8,526 nt of DNA, taken from an uncultured Bacilli bacterium (GTDB taxonomy: Bacteria; Bacillota_I; Bacilli_A; RF39; UBA660). Positions 1 to 6,462 of this stretch are shown here, piece by piece (the stretch's first letter is position 1; each line of letters opens with the position of its first letter). The translations under genes were made by a program, and so were the position numbers. The notes under the pieces are model-generated. The model was not told the origin of the DNA. It worked only from the letters and a program-made list of their open reading frames with translations, and did not search any database. The stretch covers positions 1 to 8,526 of the forward strand of contig CANQKU010000047.1 of NCBI GenBank assembly GCA_947624535.1. The letters run 5' to 3'.

Positions 1-335
1 GAATTTCTTCCTGAGGCTGGATTTCCATTACTATCTGCGGCATCAAGTGCAGAAAAAGTAATTGTTGCAGTTCCTTTAGATTTAGCAGTAAATCGGTAAC
101 TACTACTACCTCCTTCAATCCAATCTCCTAAAGTTCCTCCTGATAAAACAGAAGGATTAGAAGACGTCACAGAAAACTTTCCAATCAATCCATTAGCATT
201 AACTGTTATTGTAATACTACTACCCACTGTTGGATATCTACTACTAGCAGAAATTCCAATATAAGCTGCTTGAACATTATGACCAAAGCATAGAATCCCT
301 ATAGATAAAATAATTAATAGAATTTTTTTCTTCAT
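1..335 (-). CDS. Secreted Ig-like-domain surface protein (3' end beyond left edge)
   Basis: 111 codons are visible, starting at an ATG at 333-335; the rest lies beyond the left edge. The ATG overlaps the TAA stop of the upstream glucosaminidase by one base (TAATG). A GGAAG ribosome site (342-346) sits 6 nt before it inside that gene, so the two are probably co-transcribed and translationally coupled. The product opens with a clear signal peptide (MKKK, a hydrophobic run, then NVQA before AYIG, cleavage near residue 23). It continues as a Ser/Thr/Gly-rich beta-sandwich-like segment with PTVGSSITITV, TSSNPSVLSGG and FTAKSKGTATITF, a pattern typical of bacterial Ig-like (Big_2-type) modules. A divergent cohesin-like fold cannot be excluded. 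The function is unknown; an exported surface or adhesin-like role is inferred. Its partner gene carries a dockerin, so an interaction is an attractive but unproven idea. Confidence 0.8.
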   Translation of the reverse strand, partial: MKKKILLIILSIGILCFGHNVQAAYIGISASSRYPTVGSSITITVNANGLIGKFSVTSSNPSVLSGGTLGDWIEGGSSSYRFTAKSKGTATITFSALDAADSNGNPASGRN

Positions 336-2062
336 TATAGACTTCCACTTCCCATAATATAATTTTTAATTCTTACATAATCTGAAGCACTTGTCTTGCC
401 ATCACCATTTACATCAGAAGCTTCTTTATAAGCACCACTTAATGAAGTACCCATAATATGATTTTTAATTTTTACATAATCTGAAGCTGAAATTTTTCCA
501 TCTCCATTTGTATCACCATTTACGACAACTTGATAAGTTGCTGATTTATTACCACTAGTAATCGTAATTCTATCTCCAGTTGCTAAATTTTGAGTAGTTG
601 AAATAGCTTTATTAGAAATACTAATGTTTACATTACCTTTTGCTTTTAAATTAGAACTAAACTTTGAAGTTGAAATTCCATTAGAGATTCTTTTAATGTA
701 TCCTCCACTAATACTATATCCAGCCTTAGAAATAACGGATGGGATATCAACAGTTTGAGTAGATGAACTGCCACTACTAGTTGATGGTGTTGGAGCTTTT
801 TCTTCTGTAGTTGGTTTACCTACAGCAGTAGATGGCATGTTTTTATATACTGGGATAATAAATGTTGCTTCCTCATTTAATGTATTAGAATTTACATAAC
901 CTAGATACATTAAATAGGCTTCATTTTTAGGTGCTTCTATATTTGTCATATATTGATGTGCATATATATTTCCGTTATTTGTTGTATTAAATTTTTGAAA
1001 ATAAATTGTGTTTTGACCTTTTTGAACATAAGAAGTGTAAATAAATGATGCTCCACCAATTATAGCTGTTCTAGGAGTTGTCCAACCTTTACCACTAGCA
1101 TAATTATTACCACACGCAACAGGATTAGTACATGATGATAAAGCACCAATATTATAAAAATTATAGTAACCTTTACTTCCATTAGCAGCATTACTTAACT
1201 CTTTAGTACCACCAACTTCTAATCTAGATCTAGCTCCTATCATCATCGGATTAATATTATTTCCTCCAGCAGTAGCTGCATCATAAAAGTCATTAACATA
1301 TGGTGAATGTGCTGTATTTTCAAATAATTTAGTAATTGCTTTCTTAGTTTGTCTATTTGTAATAAATTCTCCAGATTCAAACATAAATATATTACTATCA
1401 TTTAAGAAATTTCTTGGATCCATATAATGAGCAACTATTCCCTTACTAGCTGCATACCATCCACCTGCTTCTAACATATTATATGTTCCATTAGAAGTAT
1501 TATATGCCCCCTCGGCTTTTGATTTATATAATGAATTAGTAGAACTTATATAACTTCTACTCCAATATTTACCATTTGAACTGTTTTTTTCCACAGCACT
1601 TTCAGCACTAATAGCTTGCTCCCAATCTAAATTAGTATTATAAGCAATAAATTTCCATTTAGGATGATTTGTTTTTAAAACATTTAAAGATAGCCAATAA
1701 CTTTCTGGAAAACCAGCATTTTTAAATTCTTCATTATATTTTCCATCATTTTCAAAATTAATATAATCCCCACAAATATATCCCTTTGTTCCTTCATAGT
1801 TAACATAGTAATAGTCACTCTTACATTTTGTATTTGTAGATTTTTCTTTATTAACACCATCTACTAATGTTATAACATCTCCAGGATCTAGCCAATGAAG
1901 AACATTTGGTATTACATAGTTCCCACCTTCATTAGGTTTTGTTCTTATTGAACAAGTTTTAGGTGTAGCTTTTGAATTAATAACATAAGTATTTCCAGCC
2001 TTTACACTGAACGGTAAAATGATTATTGATATCACGATTAAAAATATAACTTTTTTATTCAT
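335..2062 (-). CDS. Secreted beta-N-acetylglucosaminidase (GH73-like) with C-terminal type I dockerin
   Basis: The 575-residue product is a predicted wall hydrolase that cleaves the glycan strands of peptidoglycan. Residues 1-22 are a signal peptide (MNKK..., cleavage after SVKA). About 35-100 form an SH3-like module with paired cysteines (SIRTKPN...GYICGDY). The region 118-150 (FPESYWLSL...HPKWKF) is characteristic of clostridial glucosaminidases. The catalytic domain follows with ARSRLEVGG, the likely catalytic Glu near residue 282, and YYNFYNIGA near 299-307. A Ser/Thr/Pro linker (about 410-436) leads to a beta module. The C-terminus is a dockerin with two calcium loops of D-x-N-x-D-G form (Asp517/Asn519/Asp521/Asp528 and Asp550/Asn552/Asp554/Asp561). 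I chose the ATG at 2062, not the GTG at 2080, because AAGGG lies about 10 nt before it and the GTG version puts charged residues ahead of MNKK. It has its own promoter and couples to the next gene. Confidence 0.88.
   Translation of the reverse strand: MNKKVIFLIVISIIILPFSVKAGNTYVINSKATPKTCSIRTKPNEGGNYVIPNVLHWLDPGDVITLVDGVNKEKSTNTKCKSDYYYVNYEGTKGYICGDYINFENDGKYNEEFKNAGFPESYWLSLNVLKTNHPKWKFIAYNTNLDWEQAISAESAVEKNSSNGKYWSRSYISSTNSLYKSKAEGAYNTSNGTYNMLEAGGWYAASKGIVAHYMDPRNFLNDSNIFMFESGEFITNRQTKKAITKLFENTAHSPYVNDFYDAATAGGNNINPMMIGARSRLEVGGTKELSNAANGSKGYYNFYNIGALSSCTNPVACGNNYASGKGWTTPRTAIIGGASFIYTSYVQKGQNTIYFQKFNTTNNGNIYAHQYMTNIEAPKNEAYLMYLGYVNSNTLNEEATFIIPVYKNMPSTAVGKPTTEEKAPTPSTSSGSSSTQTVDIPSVISKAGYSISGGYIKRISNGISTSKFSSNLKAKGNVNISISNKAISTTQNLATGDRITITSGNKSATYQVVVNGDTNGDGKISASDYVKIKNHIMGTSLSGAYKEASDVNGDGKTSASDYVRIKNYIMGSGSL
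351..487. repeat. Duplicated 38-bp segments encoding the two dockerin helices
   Basis: Positions 351-388 and 450-487 are near-identical direct copies (36 of 38 bases match by eye, 99 bp apart). Each encodes, on the minus strand, the ASDYV(K/R)IKN(H/Y)IMG stretch that follows a calcium loop. The 33-residue period is the internal duplication expected of a dockerin, but the DNA identity is high enough to suggest a recent duplication or gene conversion. Confidence 0.75.
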
Positions 2063-2095
2063 ATAACCACTACCCTTCACTTATTTCTTGTATCC

Positions 2096-2104
2096 ATTAT
2101 AGCA
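2096..2104 (-). promoter_or_regulatory. Extended -10 promoter of the glucosaminidase operon
   Basis: On the minus strand the sequence reads TGCTATAAT, a perfect extended -10 (TGnTATAAT) for a housekeeping sigma factor. No good -35 is found 16-18 nt upstream (best is TATGTA), which is usual for extended -10 promoters. Transcription would start near 2088 and give a short leader of about 25 nt before the ATG at 2062. Confidence 0.65.
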
Positions 2105-2157
2105 CATTTTGTCGAATTTACATATAAAGCTATATTTTTTTTATTTTTTTTACTATT

Positions 2158-2178
2158 AATTGACACAAAAAATTGACA
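2158..2178. repeat. Direct repeat AATTGACA x2, 13-bp period
   Basis: AATTGACA occurs at 2158-2165 and 2171-2178 (minus strand: TGTCAATT, 5-nt spacer, TGTCAATT). It lies between the terminator of the membrane regulator gene and the extended -10 promoter of the glucosaminidase, about 60-80 bp upstream of that -10. The position suits a tandem binding site for a transcription factor, but no known box is matched exactly; chance is possible in such AT-rich DNA. Confidence 0.35.
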
Positions 2179-2187
2179 TGAACAAAT

Positions 2188-2219
2188 AAAAAAAGACAAA
2201 ATGGTAACTAGATTGTCTT
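2188..2219 (-). terminator. Rho-independent terminator after the XRE membrane regulator
   Basis: On the minus strand AAGACAA (2213-2219) pairs with TTGTCTT (2193-2199) across a 13-nt loop and is followed by a run of T residues (A-tract 2188-2194 on the plus strand). It sits about 16 nt after the stop codon of the regulator gene and separates it from the glucosaminidase operon. Confidence 0.65.
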
Positions 2220-2234
2220 CTTTTCATAATATTT

Positions 2235-3590
2235 TTACTGTTTAATAAATTGATTATAGTTTTTCTCGGATAATGTTATTTTTACTTTAACTAGAGAACT
2301 TTCATTACTTGGAAATCTTTTTTGTTTTAAGTCTTTCATTATACTTTGGTAAATTTTTCTAATATCCATTGGACTGATGTCAAGATAATATGAGTCATAT
2401 TCATCTTCTAATGTTAAATGATGGTTAATCTTGTAATAGAAATTTCTAGGATATGACACGTCTAATTTAATATTATCTAAAGAATTATCAATAACGTATT
2501 CTACTGGATAATCGGCATAAAAATAGAATTTTTTATTTTCATTAATAGGAAGATATTCTGTTTTTACAACTATATCACCATCTTTTTGAAAATCATAACT
2601 TTGATAAGTTAAACTAGTCGTGAAAGTAAGCCCACAACCTATTCCCATTAAGGATATACTGCATATAAATAAAATAAATATTATTCTTAGTGGTTGTTTT
2701 CTATTAAAGATAAAATTATAGATAAAATAGATAATTAGTAAAGCTAGTAGTAGAGCCCCTAAGAAAAGTATGGCCAAAAATAGAAATAGGATACCATAAG
2801 AAATATGTACTAGACTAATTGTTATGAGAAAAACTAAGAAAAGACTACCTATAACTATGGGAATTGAACAAAAAGCGATTAAAATTTTAATCATGAACAA
2901 GATGCATTTTCCAAGTAAAGAGAAGAAACTTAGAAAAGAGTGTTTAGGATCTCTAATAATCACTTTTTCTCTTTTAGGTTGTGAATAACTTTCTGGATGA
3001 TCCAATTTTTCTTTTTCTAATGTCTTATGTGAAATTGTTTTATCTTCGATCGTAATATAGTAATCTAAGTACCTAATTTTAAATAAATGTAAGAAAATTA
3101 ACAAGCCTATGATGATTAGAATAACTATGTAAATACTTTCTAATATAGGAAGTACATAAACTTGTAATGATAAAATAGAATGAAAAAGATGACTAGTAAG
3201 TGAGTCTGTAACTTCGAATATCACAAATCCTAATATAGATAAAATACCAAAAATTACCATTAATTCAAATATACATTTAATTTTTTGAATGAATGTCATA
3301 CTACAAAACATATTATATGTTTTAGTAATAAACTTTAAAAAATCTTGCACATAATTGTTAAAATTTAGTTTGGTATTTTCCTGTCCTTTAATTGTTCCAT
3401 CATCTAATAAATCTTCTAGCGTACAATTAAGAATATTACACATTTCAATAATCTTGCTCATATCAGGATAAGAGGAATCGGATTCCCATTTTGAAACTGC
3501 CTGTCTTGATACACCTAATTTTTCTGCTAACTGTTCTTGAGAAAGATTATTATTTTTTCTTTGTTTTGCTAACTTATCACAAAACTTCAT
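2235..3590 (-). CDS. XRE-family HTH regulator fused to a multi-pass membrane protein
   Basis: The 451-residue product begins with a helix-turn-helix domain of the Cro/C1 type at about residues 5-60; SQEQLAEKLGVSRQAVSKWE (17-36) contains the recognition helix. It is followed by a charged linker and then by hydrophobic segments near 108-128, 147-170, 226-256, 258-292 (probably two helices) and 303-326, so about six membrane passes. A soluble tail (330-451) rich in Tyr, Asp and Lys ends the protein. A DNA-binding head tied to the membrane suggests a one-component regulator that senses an envelope signal; signal and targets are unknown. I chose the ATG at 3590 because GGAGGTGG lies just upstream, whereas the in-frame start 60 nt further up falls inside the promoter. 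It has its own promoter and a terminator. Autoregulation is plausible but not shown. Confidence 0.85.
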   Translation of the reverse strand: MKFCDKLAKQRKNNNLSQEQLAEKLGVSRQAVSKWESDSSYPDMSKIIEMCNILNCTLEDLLDDGTIKGQENTKLNFNNYVQDFLKFITKTYNMFCSMTFIQKIKCIFELMVIFGILSILGFVIFEVTDSLTSHLFHSILSLQVYVLPILESIYIVILIIIGLLIFLHLFKIRYLDYYITIEDKTISHKTLEKEKLDHPESYSQPKREKVIIRDPKHSFLSFFSLLGKCILFMIKILIAFCSIPIVIGSLFLVFLITISLVHISYGILFLFLAILFLGALLLALLIIYFIYNFIFNRKQPLRIIFILFICSISLMGIGCGLTFTTSLTYQSYDFQKDGDIVVKTEYLPINENKKFYFYADYPVEYVIDNSLDNIKLDVSYPRNFYYKINHHLTLEDEYDSYYLDISPMDIRKIYQSIMKDLKQKRFPSNESSLVKVKITLSEKNYNQFIKQ

Positions 3591-3609
3591 ATTTTCCACC
3601 TCCACTGCC

Positions 3610-3637
3610 ATTATAATACAAATATAATAAGTAGCAA
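3610..3637 (-). promoter_or_regulatory. Promoter of the XRE membrane regulator
   Basis: On the minus strand TATAAT (3610-3615) follows TTGCTA (3632-3637; four of six bases match TTGACA) with a 16-bp spacer. Transcription would start near 3603, giving a very short leader that holds the GGAGGTGG ribosome site. This supports translation from the ATG at 3590. Confidence 0.6.
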
Positions 3638-3681
3638 AACCAATTATCACTATCTTTTTGTATAAATTCAGTTGCTTCTCA

Positions 3682-3706
3682 AAAGAAAAAGACTATAATT
3701 AGTCTT
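3682..3706 (-). terminator. Rho-independent terminator overlapping the hsp20 stop codon
   Basis: On the minus strand AAGACTA (3700-3706) and TAGTCTT (3689-3695) form a 7-bp stem with a 4-nt loop ATTA, followed by a T-rich run. The TAA stop (3699-3701) begins within the 5' stem arm and reaches the loop, so the last codons of the gene form part of the terminator. Confidence 0.75.
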
Positions 3707-4097
3707 CAATCGTAATAGTTTTCTTAGTTTCAGTTTTTTGTTTAGCTTTAGGAATAATTATTTTTAAAATTCCATCTTTAAAACTCGCTTCAATTTCTTC
3801 TTCATTAACATTACCAATATAAAATTGCCTTTCATATCGTTCATGCATATGACGTTCTCTATGAAGATATTTCTTTTCTTCTATTTCGTTTTCATCACTA
3901 TTTTTTTCTACAAAAATCTTTAAGTACCCATCTTCTAATTCTAGATGAAGATCTTCTTTTTGGTATCCTGGAACATCAAGTTCTAAAATATATTTTCCTT
4001 CTTGTTCATAAATATCACACTTCATCATTCTGTCTAGTCTTCTTGGTGAGTCGAAATCATCGAAAAAATGATCAAAAAAAATTCTACTAGGTAACAT
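3699..4097 (-). CDS. Small heat-shock protein, Hsp20/alpha-crystallin family
   Basis: The 132-residue length is typical for a bacterial small heat-shock protein, a cytoplasmic ATP-independent holdase that binds unfolding proteins. The start MLPSRIFFDHFFDDF is the usual short N-terminal arm. The alpha-crystallin domain runs from about residue 26 to 117, with YILELDVPGYQKEDLHLELE and the family signature A-SFKDGILKIIIPK (about 104-117; Gly109 and Leu111 in the conserved GxL). The C-terminal tail carries the I-x-I motif (Ile128-Thr-Ile130) that docks on neighbouring subunits during oligomer assembly. AAAGGAAG (4104-4111) ends 6 nt before the ATG and fixes the start. It is divergent from the mscS gene. 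I found no CIRCE (HrcA) or CtsR operator in the 164-bp upstream region, so its heat control, if any, uses something else. Confidence 0.93.
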   Translation of the reverse strand: MLPSRIFFDHFFDDFDSPRRLDRMMKCDIYEQEGKYILELDVPGYQKEDLHLELEDGYLKIFVEKNSDENEIEEKKYLHRERHMHERYERQFYIGNVNEEEIEASFKDGILKIIIPKAKQKTETKKTITIED

Positions 4098-4138
4098 ATT
4101 TCTCTTCCTTTCTATGATATAAATGTACTTCTAATTAT

Positions 4139-4144
4139 ATTATA
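4139..4144 (-). promoter_or_regulatory. Candidate -10 box for hsp20
   Basis: The minus strand reads TATAAT here, with a second overlapping TATAAT at 4134-4139. No recognisable -35 lies 16-18 nt upstream. The element is about 40 nt from the start codon, a reasonable distance. In this AT-rich region the call rests on the -10 alone. Confidence 0.4.
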
Positions 4145-4171
4145 GAAAATATATTCATATTTCATGCACAC

Positions 4172-4183
4172 AAATCATGATTT
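4172..4183. promoter_or_regulatory. 12-bp perfect palindrome in the hsp20/mscS divergent region
   Basis: AAATCATGATTT is a perfect palindrome lying about 30 bp upstream of the hsp20 -10 and about 55 bp upstream of the mscS -10 candidate. It could be an operator for a dimeric regulator serving either divergent gene. No known regulator matches, and AT-rich palindromes of this length can arise by chance. Confidence 0.3.
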
Positions 4184-4235
4184 TTTAATAGTCTGATGAT
4201 TTTATCTTTATTTTTTTCGGGAGTTACGCTATCTT

Positions 4236-4241
4236 TATACT
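4236..4241 (+). promoter_or_regulatory. Candidate -10 box for the mscS gene
   Basis: TATACT (five of six bases of TATAAT) lies 26-31 nt before the ribosome-binding/start region of the channel gene. The -35 region 17 nt upstream is only a T-rich tract, so this is a weak call. Confidence 0.3.
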
Positions 4242-4261
4242 AAGAATAAAAGATATAAGAG

Positions 4262-5050
4262 GTGATATGCAGGCAAAATGTAATTGAATTTATTTTATCT
4301 TCTAAAGTTATTGGATCAATTTTAGTAGTAGTTATTAGTGTAATTTTATTTTTCATTATAAAAGAAAGTGCATTAAAATATATTAAATCAAAACGAAGAA
4401 AAACAGATCAATATAAAAAGAAACGACTTACTATTTTGTATATGATTATTAGTACGTTAAAATACATAGTTTTCTTAGCAGATTTAATTATTATTCTAGG
4501 AATATTTAATGTAGATGTAACAGCCTTTTTAGCAGGACTTGGGATATTTGGTATCGTAATTGGTTTAGCACTACAAGATTTATTAAAAGATTTTATTGCA
4601 GGAATTATGATTATTCTTGATTCTGAATATAGTGTTGGAGATTATGTTAGTATTGAAGAATATGATGGAGAAGTAATTGGTGTAGGTTTAAAAAGTACAA
4701 AAGTACGTACTTATGGCGGAAATATTAGAATTTTTGCTAATAGAAATGTTACTAATATTATTAATTATTCGAGAGATCACTCTAAAGCTATTATAAATTT
4801 TACTTTTAGTAGTGATGAGGATTTATTAAAATTAGAAAAAGCTATGGAAGAATTAATTAATCGCTGTAGTAAAATTCTAACAGATGCTACGGGAAAACTT
4901 CAATATAAAGGGGTGGAAGAATATTCTGATTCTAACTTGACTCTAAGATTAACGGTAGATGTAATTCCTACTAAACAATATAGTACGAAAAATAAAATTT
5001 TACGAGAAGCAAAACTTTTATTTGATGAAATGGGAATTAAGATAAAATAG
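4262..5050 (+). CDS. mscS: MscS-family mechanosensitive ion channel
   Basis: The product (262 codons from the GTG at 4262) is a small-conductance mechanosensitive channel that opens under membrane tension and releases solutes during osmotic downshock. Hydrophobic helices lie near 17-36 and 58-82. The pore helix TM3 is at about 86-118, with the Ala/Gly-rich AFLAGLGIFGIVIGLALQ and then LKDFIAGIMIILD. The beta domain (about 119-175) has VGDYVSI, the R-x-x-GG-x-x-x-x-x-x-N pattern (RTYGGNIRIFAN) and INYSR, followed by the alpha/beta cap. The length matches the minimal three-helix MscS type. The start is odd: the only in-frame start, GTG 4262, is embedded in the likely ribosome site AAGAGGTGAT, while a well-placed ATG at 4267 is in another frame and meets TGA after six codons. 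Removing one A from the AAAA at 4275-4278 would join that ATG to the channel as MQANVIEF. Confidence 0.9.
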   Translation: MICRQNVIEFILSSKVIGSILVVVISVILFFIIKESALKYIKSKRRKTDQYKKKRLTILYMIISTLKYIVFLADLIIILGIFNVDVTAFLAGLGIFGIVIGLALQDLLKDFIAGIMIILDSEYSVGDYVSIEEYDGEVIGVGLKSTKVRTYGGNIRIFANRNVTNIINYSRDHSKAIINFTFSSDEDLLKLEKAMEELINRCSKILTDATGKLQYKGVEEYSDSNLTLRLTVDVIPTKQYSTKNKILREAKLLFDEMGIKIK

Positions 5051-5066
5051 AAATTATACTTTCTCC

Positions 5067-5072
5067 TATAAT
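5067..5072 (+). promoter_or_regulatory. Candidate -10 box for the thioredoxin-fold gene
   Basis: TATAAT occurs in the 75-bp gap between the channel and thioredoxin-fold genes, about 54 nt before the start codon. No clear -35 is present. An imperfect long-loop inverted repeat (ATACTTT 5056-5062, AAAGTAT 5090-5096) surrounds it, but it lacks a T-tract, so I do not call it a terminator. Read-through from mscS is equally possible. Confidence 0.3.
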
Positions 5073-5125
5073 CAATAGAAAAAATAGTAAAAGTATGATA
5101 TATTAGTAATTGAGGAGATGTTAAA

Positions 5126-5647
5126 ATGAAAAGAATAAAGTATTTAGCTTTACTACTTACTATTTTATTTGCGTTACCTTTTGCGGTTGATGCTAAAGAA
5201 AAAATTAATGTTTATCTATTTAGAGGAGAAGGTTGTCCTCATTGTCAAGAGGCTGAAGAATTCTTTGATAGTATAAATGGTGAATATGGCAAGTATTATA
5301 ATTTAGTTGATTATGAAACTTGGTATGACGAAAGCAATGCTTCACTTATGGAAAAAGTTGCCAAAGAACTTGATGATGAAATAGAAGGTGTTCCATATAT
5401 TATCATTGGAAAGAAAACATGGAATGGATATGCTAGTAACCTTGACGATGAAATTAAAAAAGCTATTAAAGATGAATATAATAAAGATAGTAAGGATCGC
5501 TATGATGTAATTGAAAAAGTAGGTGGCAGCAAACCTGCTAGTGAAAAGTCAAATGTTAGTGGCGATATTCTAGCTATATTAATTATTGTGTTAGTAGTTG
5601 GTGGAGTTATAACTGGTATAATTTTTGCTAGAAAAAAATCTTCATAA
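5126..5647 (+). CDS. Secreted, membrane-anchored thioredoxin-fold protein (CPHC)
   Basis: The 173-residue product has a signal peptide (1-23, MKRIKY...FAVDA before KEK). The thioredoxin-like domain (about 26-118) carries the redox pair Cys37-Pro-His-Cys40 in FRGEGCPHC and the cis-Pro loop EGVPYIIIG (Pro90). After a Lys/Asp-rich linker, residues 147-168 form a single hydrophobic helix followed by the positive tail RKKSS. The protein should therefore sit with its redox domain outside and a short cytoplasmic end. CPHC is the active-site dipeptide of DsbA-type oxidases and of some glutaredoxin-like proteins, so it may make, isomerise or reduce disulfides in exported proteins; direction of electron flow is unknown. 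Two paired cysteines in the SH3-like region of the glucosaminidase are one possible local client (inference). GAGGAG at 5112-5117, 8 nt upstream, fixes the start. It ends in a strong shared terminator. Confidence 0.82.
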   Translation: MKRIKYLALLLTILFALPFAVDAKEKINVYLFRGEGCPHCQEAEEFFDSINGEYGKYYNLVDYETWYDESNASLMEKVAKELDDEIEGVPYIIIGKKTWNGYASNLDDEIKKAIKDEYNKDSKDRYDVIEKVGGSKPASEKSNVSGDILAILIIVLVVGGVITGIIFARKKSS

Positions 5648-5651
5648 AATT

Positions 5652-5675
5652 AAAAGCAACTCACTGGTTGCTTTT
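5652..5675. terminator. Bidirectional terminator between convergent genes
   Basis: AAAAGCAAC (5652-5660) pairs perfectly with GTTGCTTTT (5667-5675) across the 6-nt loop TCACTG. T-rich ends lie on both strands, so it can stop transcription from the thioredoxin-fold gene (plus) and from the amidase remnant (minus), whose TAA stop overlaps the stem end. Confidence 0.9.
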
Positions 5676-6462
5676 ATTGTGGAATAATTAATACCTGATT
5701 TAGTCTTAATAGTGTGGAAGTTAAATTGTTCGCAGCGATTAAATCATCGACAGTAGTATTATATTTTTTTGCTAAAGACCACAAAGTATCTCCGCTTTGT
5801 ACTGTATAATAGATAGTGTTATCCATGTTTTCTGTAGGAATTCTTAATTGTTGTCCAATTTGTAATGTTAACGTTGGTAAGTTGTTATATTGAATTAAAT
5901 TTTCCACTGTTACATTATAACGTCTAGCAATAGACCATAAGGAATCTCCTTTTTGCACAGTATAAACTTGTGGATTTTCTATACTAGTTGGTTTAACTAA
6001 TAATCTTTGACCAATCGAAATTGTGTTAGAAGTTAAATTATTTAATTTTTTTAATTCATCAACAGATAATCCATATCGATTTGCAATAGCCCAAAGAGTG
6101 TCACCTCTTACAACTGTATAATATTCTCCAGTTTGTTCTGGAACAACACCTGGTTTTTGATATGGTACATTTAGATATTCTGCTAAAGCTTTAACTACTC
6201 CCTCTGCATAATCAGTTAAATTAGTTTGCAATTTTTTTAAATCATTTGCATTATCAATAAATCCATATTCTATTAAAACAGATTCAGCAGGAGATGTTTC
6301 TCTAATAATATAGTAATAATCTTCACTGGGATTTTCTGGTAACCTTCTTTGATAAGTTTTTCTTTTTACTTGACCAGCATCACCAATATTATCTAGAATT
6401 AACTCTGCTAAAGTATTATTGTTACGTAAAGCATAAATTACTTCAGCACCTTCGCCACCACA
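5674..6462 (-). pseudogene. 5'-truncated N-acetylmuramoyl-L-alanine amidase with three LysM repeats
   Basis: The intact enzyme would cut the bond between MurNAc and L-Ala in peptidoglycan. The open frame extends well upstream of the TTG at 6231 (which has no ribosome site). From about 6462 it encodes GGEGAEVIYALRNNN, then YQRRLP, DYYYIIRET and SVLIEYGFIDN, with the C-terminal catalytic Glu at codon 6268-6270. This is the second half of an Amidase_3 (zinc amidase) domain. The N-terminal half with the DAGHGG and NHINAG-like zinc ligands is missing. Three LysM wall-binding repeats follow at 5992-6123, 5836-5967 and 5680-5811, each starting Y-T-V-x-x-GD(T/S)LW. Upstream of 6460 the similarity ends (EREFC...) and the frame stops at TAG 6502-6504. 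It has no start signal and cannot make active enzyme as it stands. Decay is not evident within the retained part, which argues for a recent break by the adjoining element. Confidence 0.85.

Noticed and set aside
335..2080. GTG at 2080 as the start of the glucosaminidase
   Set aside because: It would place MKGSGY before a standard signal peptide and lies only about 8 nt from the predicted transcription start; the ATG at 2062 has a ribosome site and a clean signal peptide.
2158..2178. Plus-strand TTGACA boxes as promoters
   Set aside because: No suitable -10 lies 16-18 nt downstream on the plus strand and no plus-strand gene follows before 4262.
2105..2200. WalR or PhoP box upstream of the wall hydrolase
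   Set aside because: Single TGTAAA-like hits lack a second copy at the required 11-bp period, and the tandem TGTCAATT copies have a 13-bp period.
2235..3650. A 20-residue N-terminal extension of the XRE regulator
   Set aside because: The upstream in-frame start lies in or before the TTGCTA/TATAAT promoter, while the ATG at 3590 has GGAGGTGG just upstream and begins the HTH domain normally.
4098..4261. CIRCE or CtsR heat-shock operator
   Set aside because: Neither TTAGCACTC/GAGTGCTAA nor tandem GGTCAAA-type repeats are present on either strand.
5051..5125. Terminator after mscS from the ATACTTT/AAAGTAT inverted repeat
   Set aside because: The loop is 27 nt, the stem is AT-only apart from one pair, and no T-tract follows.
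5674..6231. A complete 185-residue LysM protein starting at TTG 6231
   Set aside because: There is no ribosome site before the TTG (only AAAAAAA), and the frame upstream keeps encoding recognisable amidase sequence to about 6462, so this is the tail of a larger broken gene.
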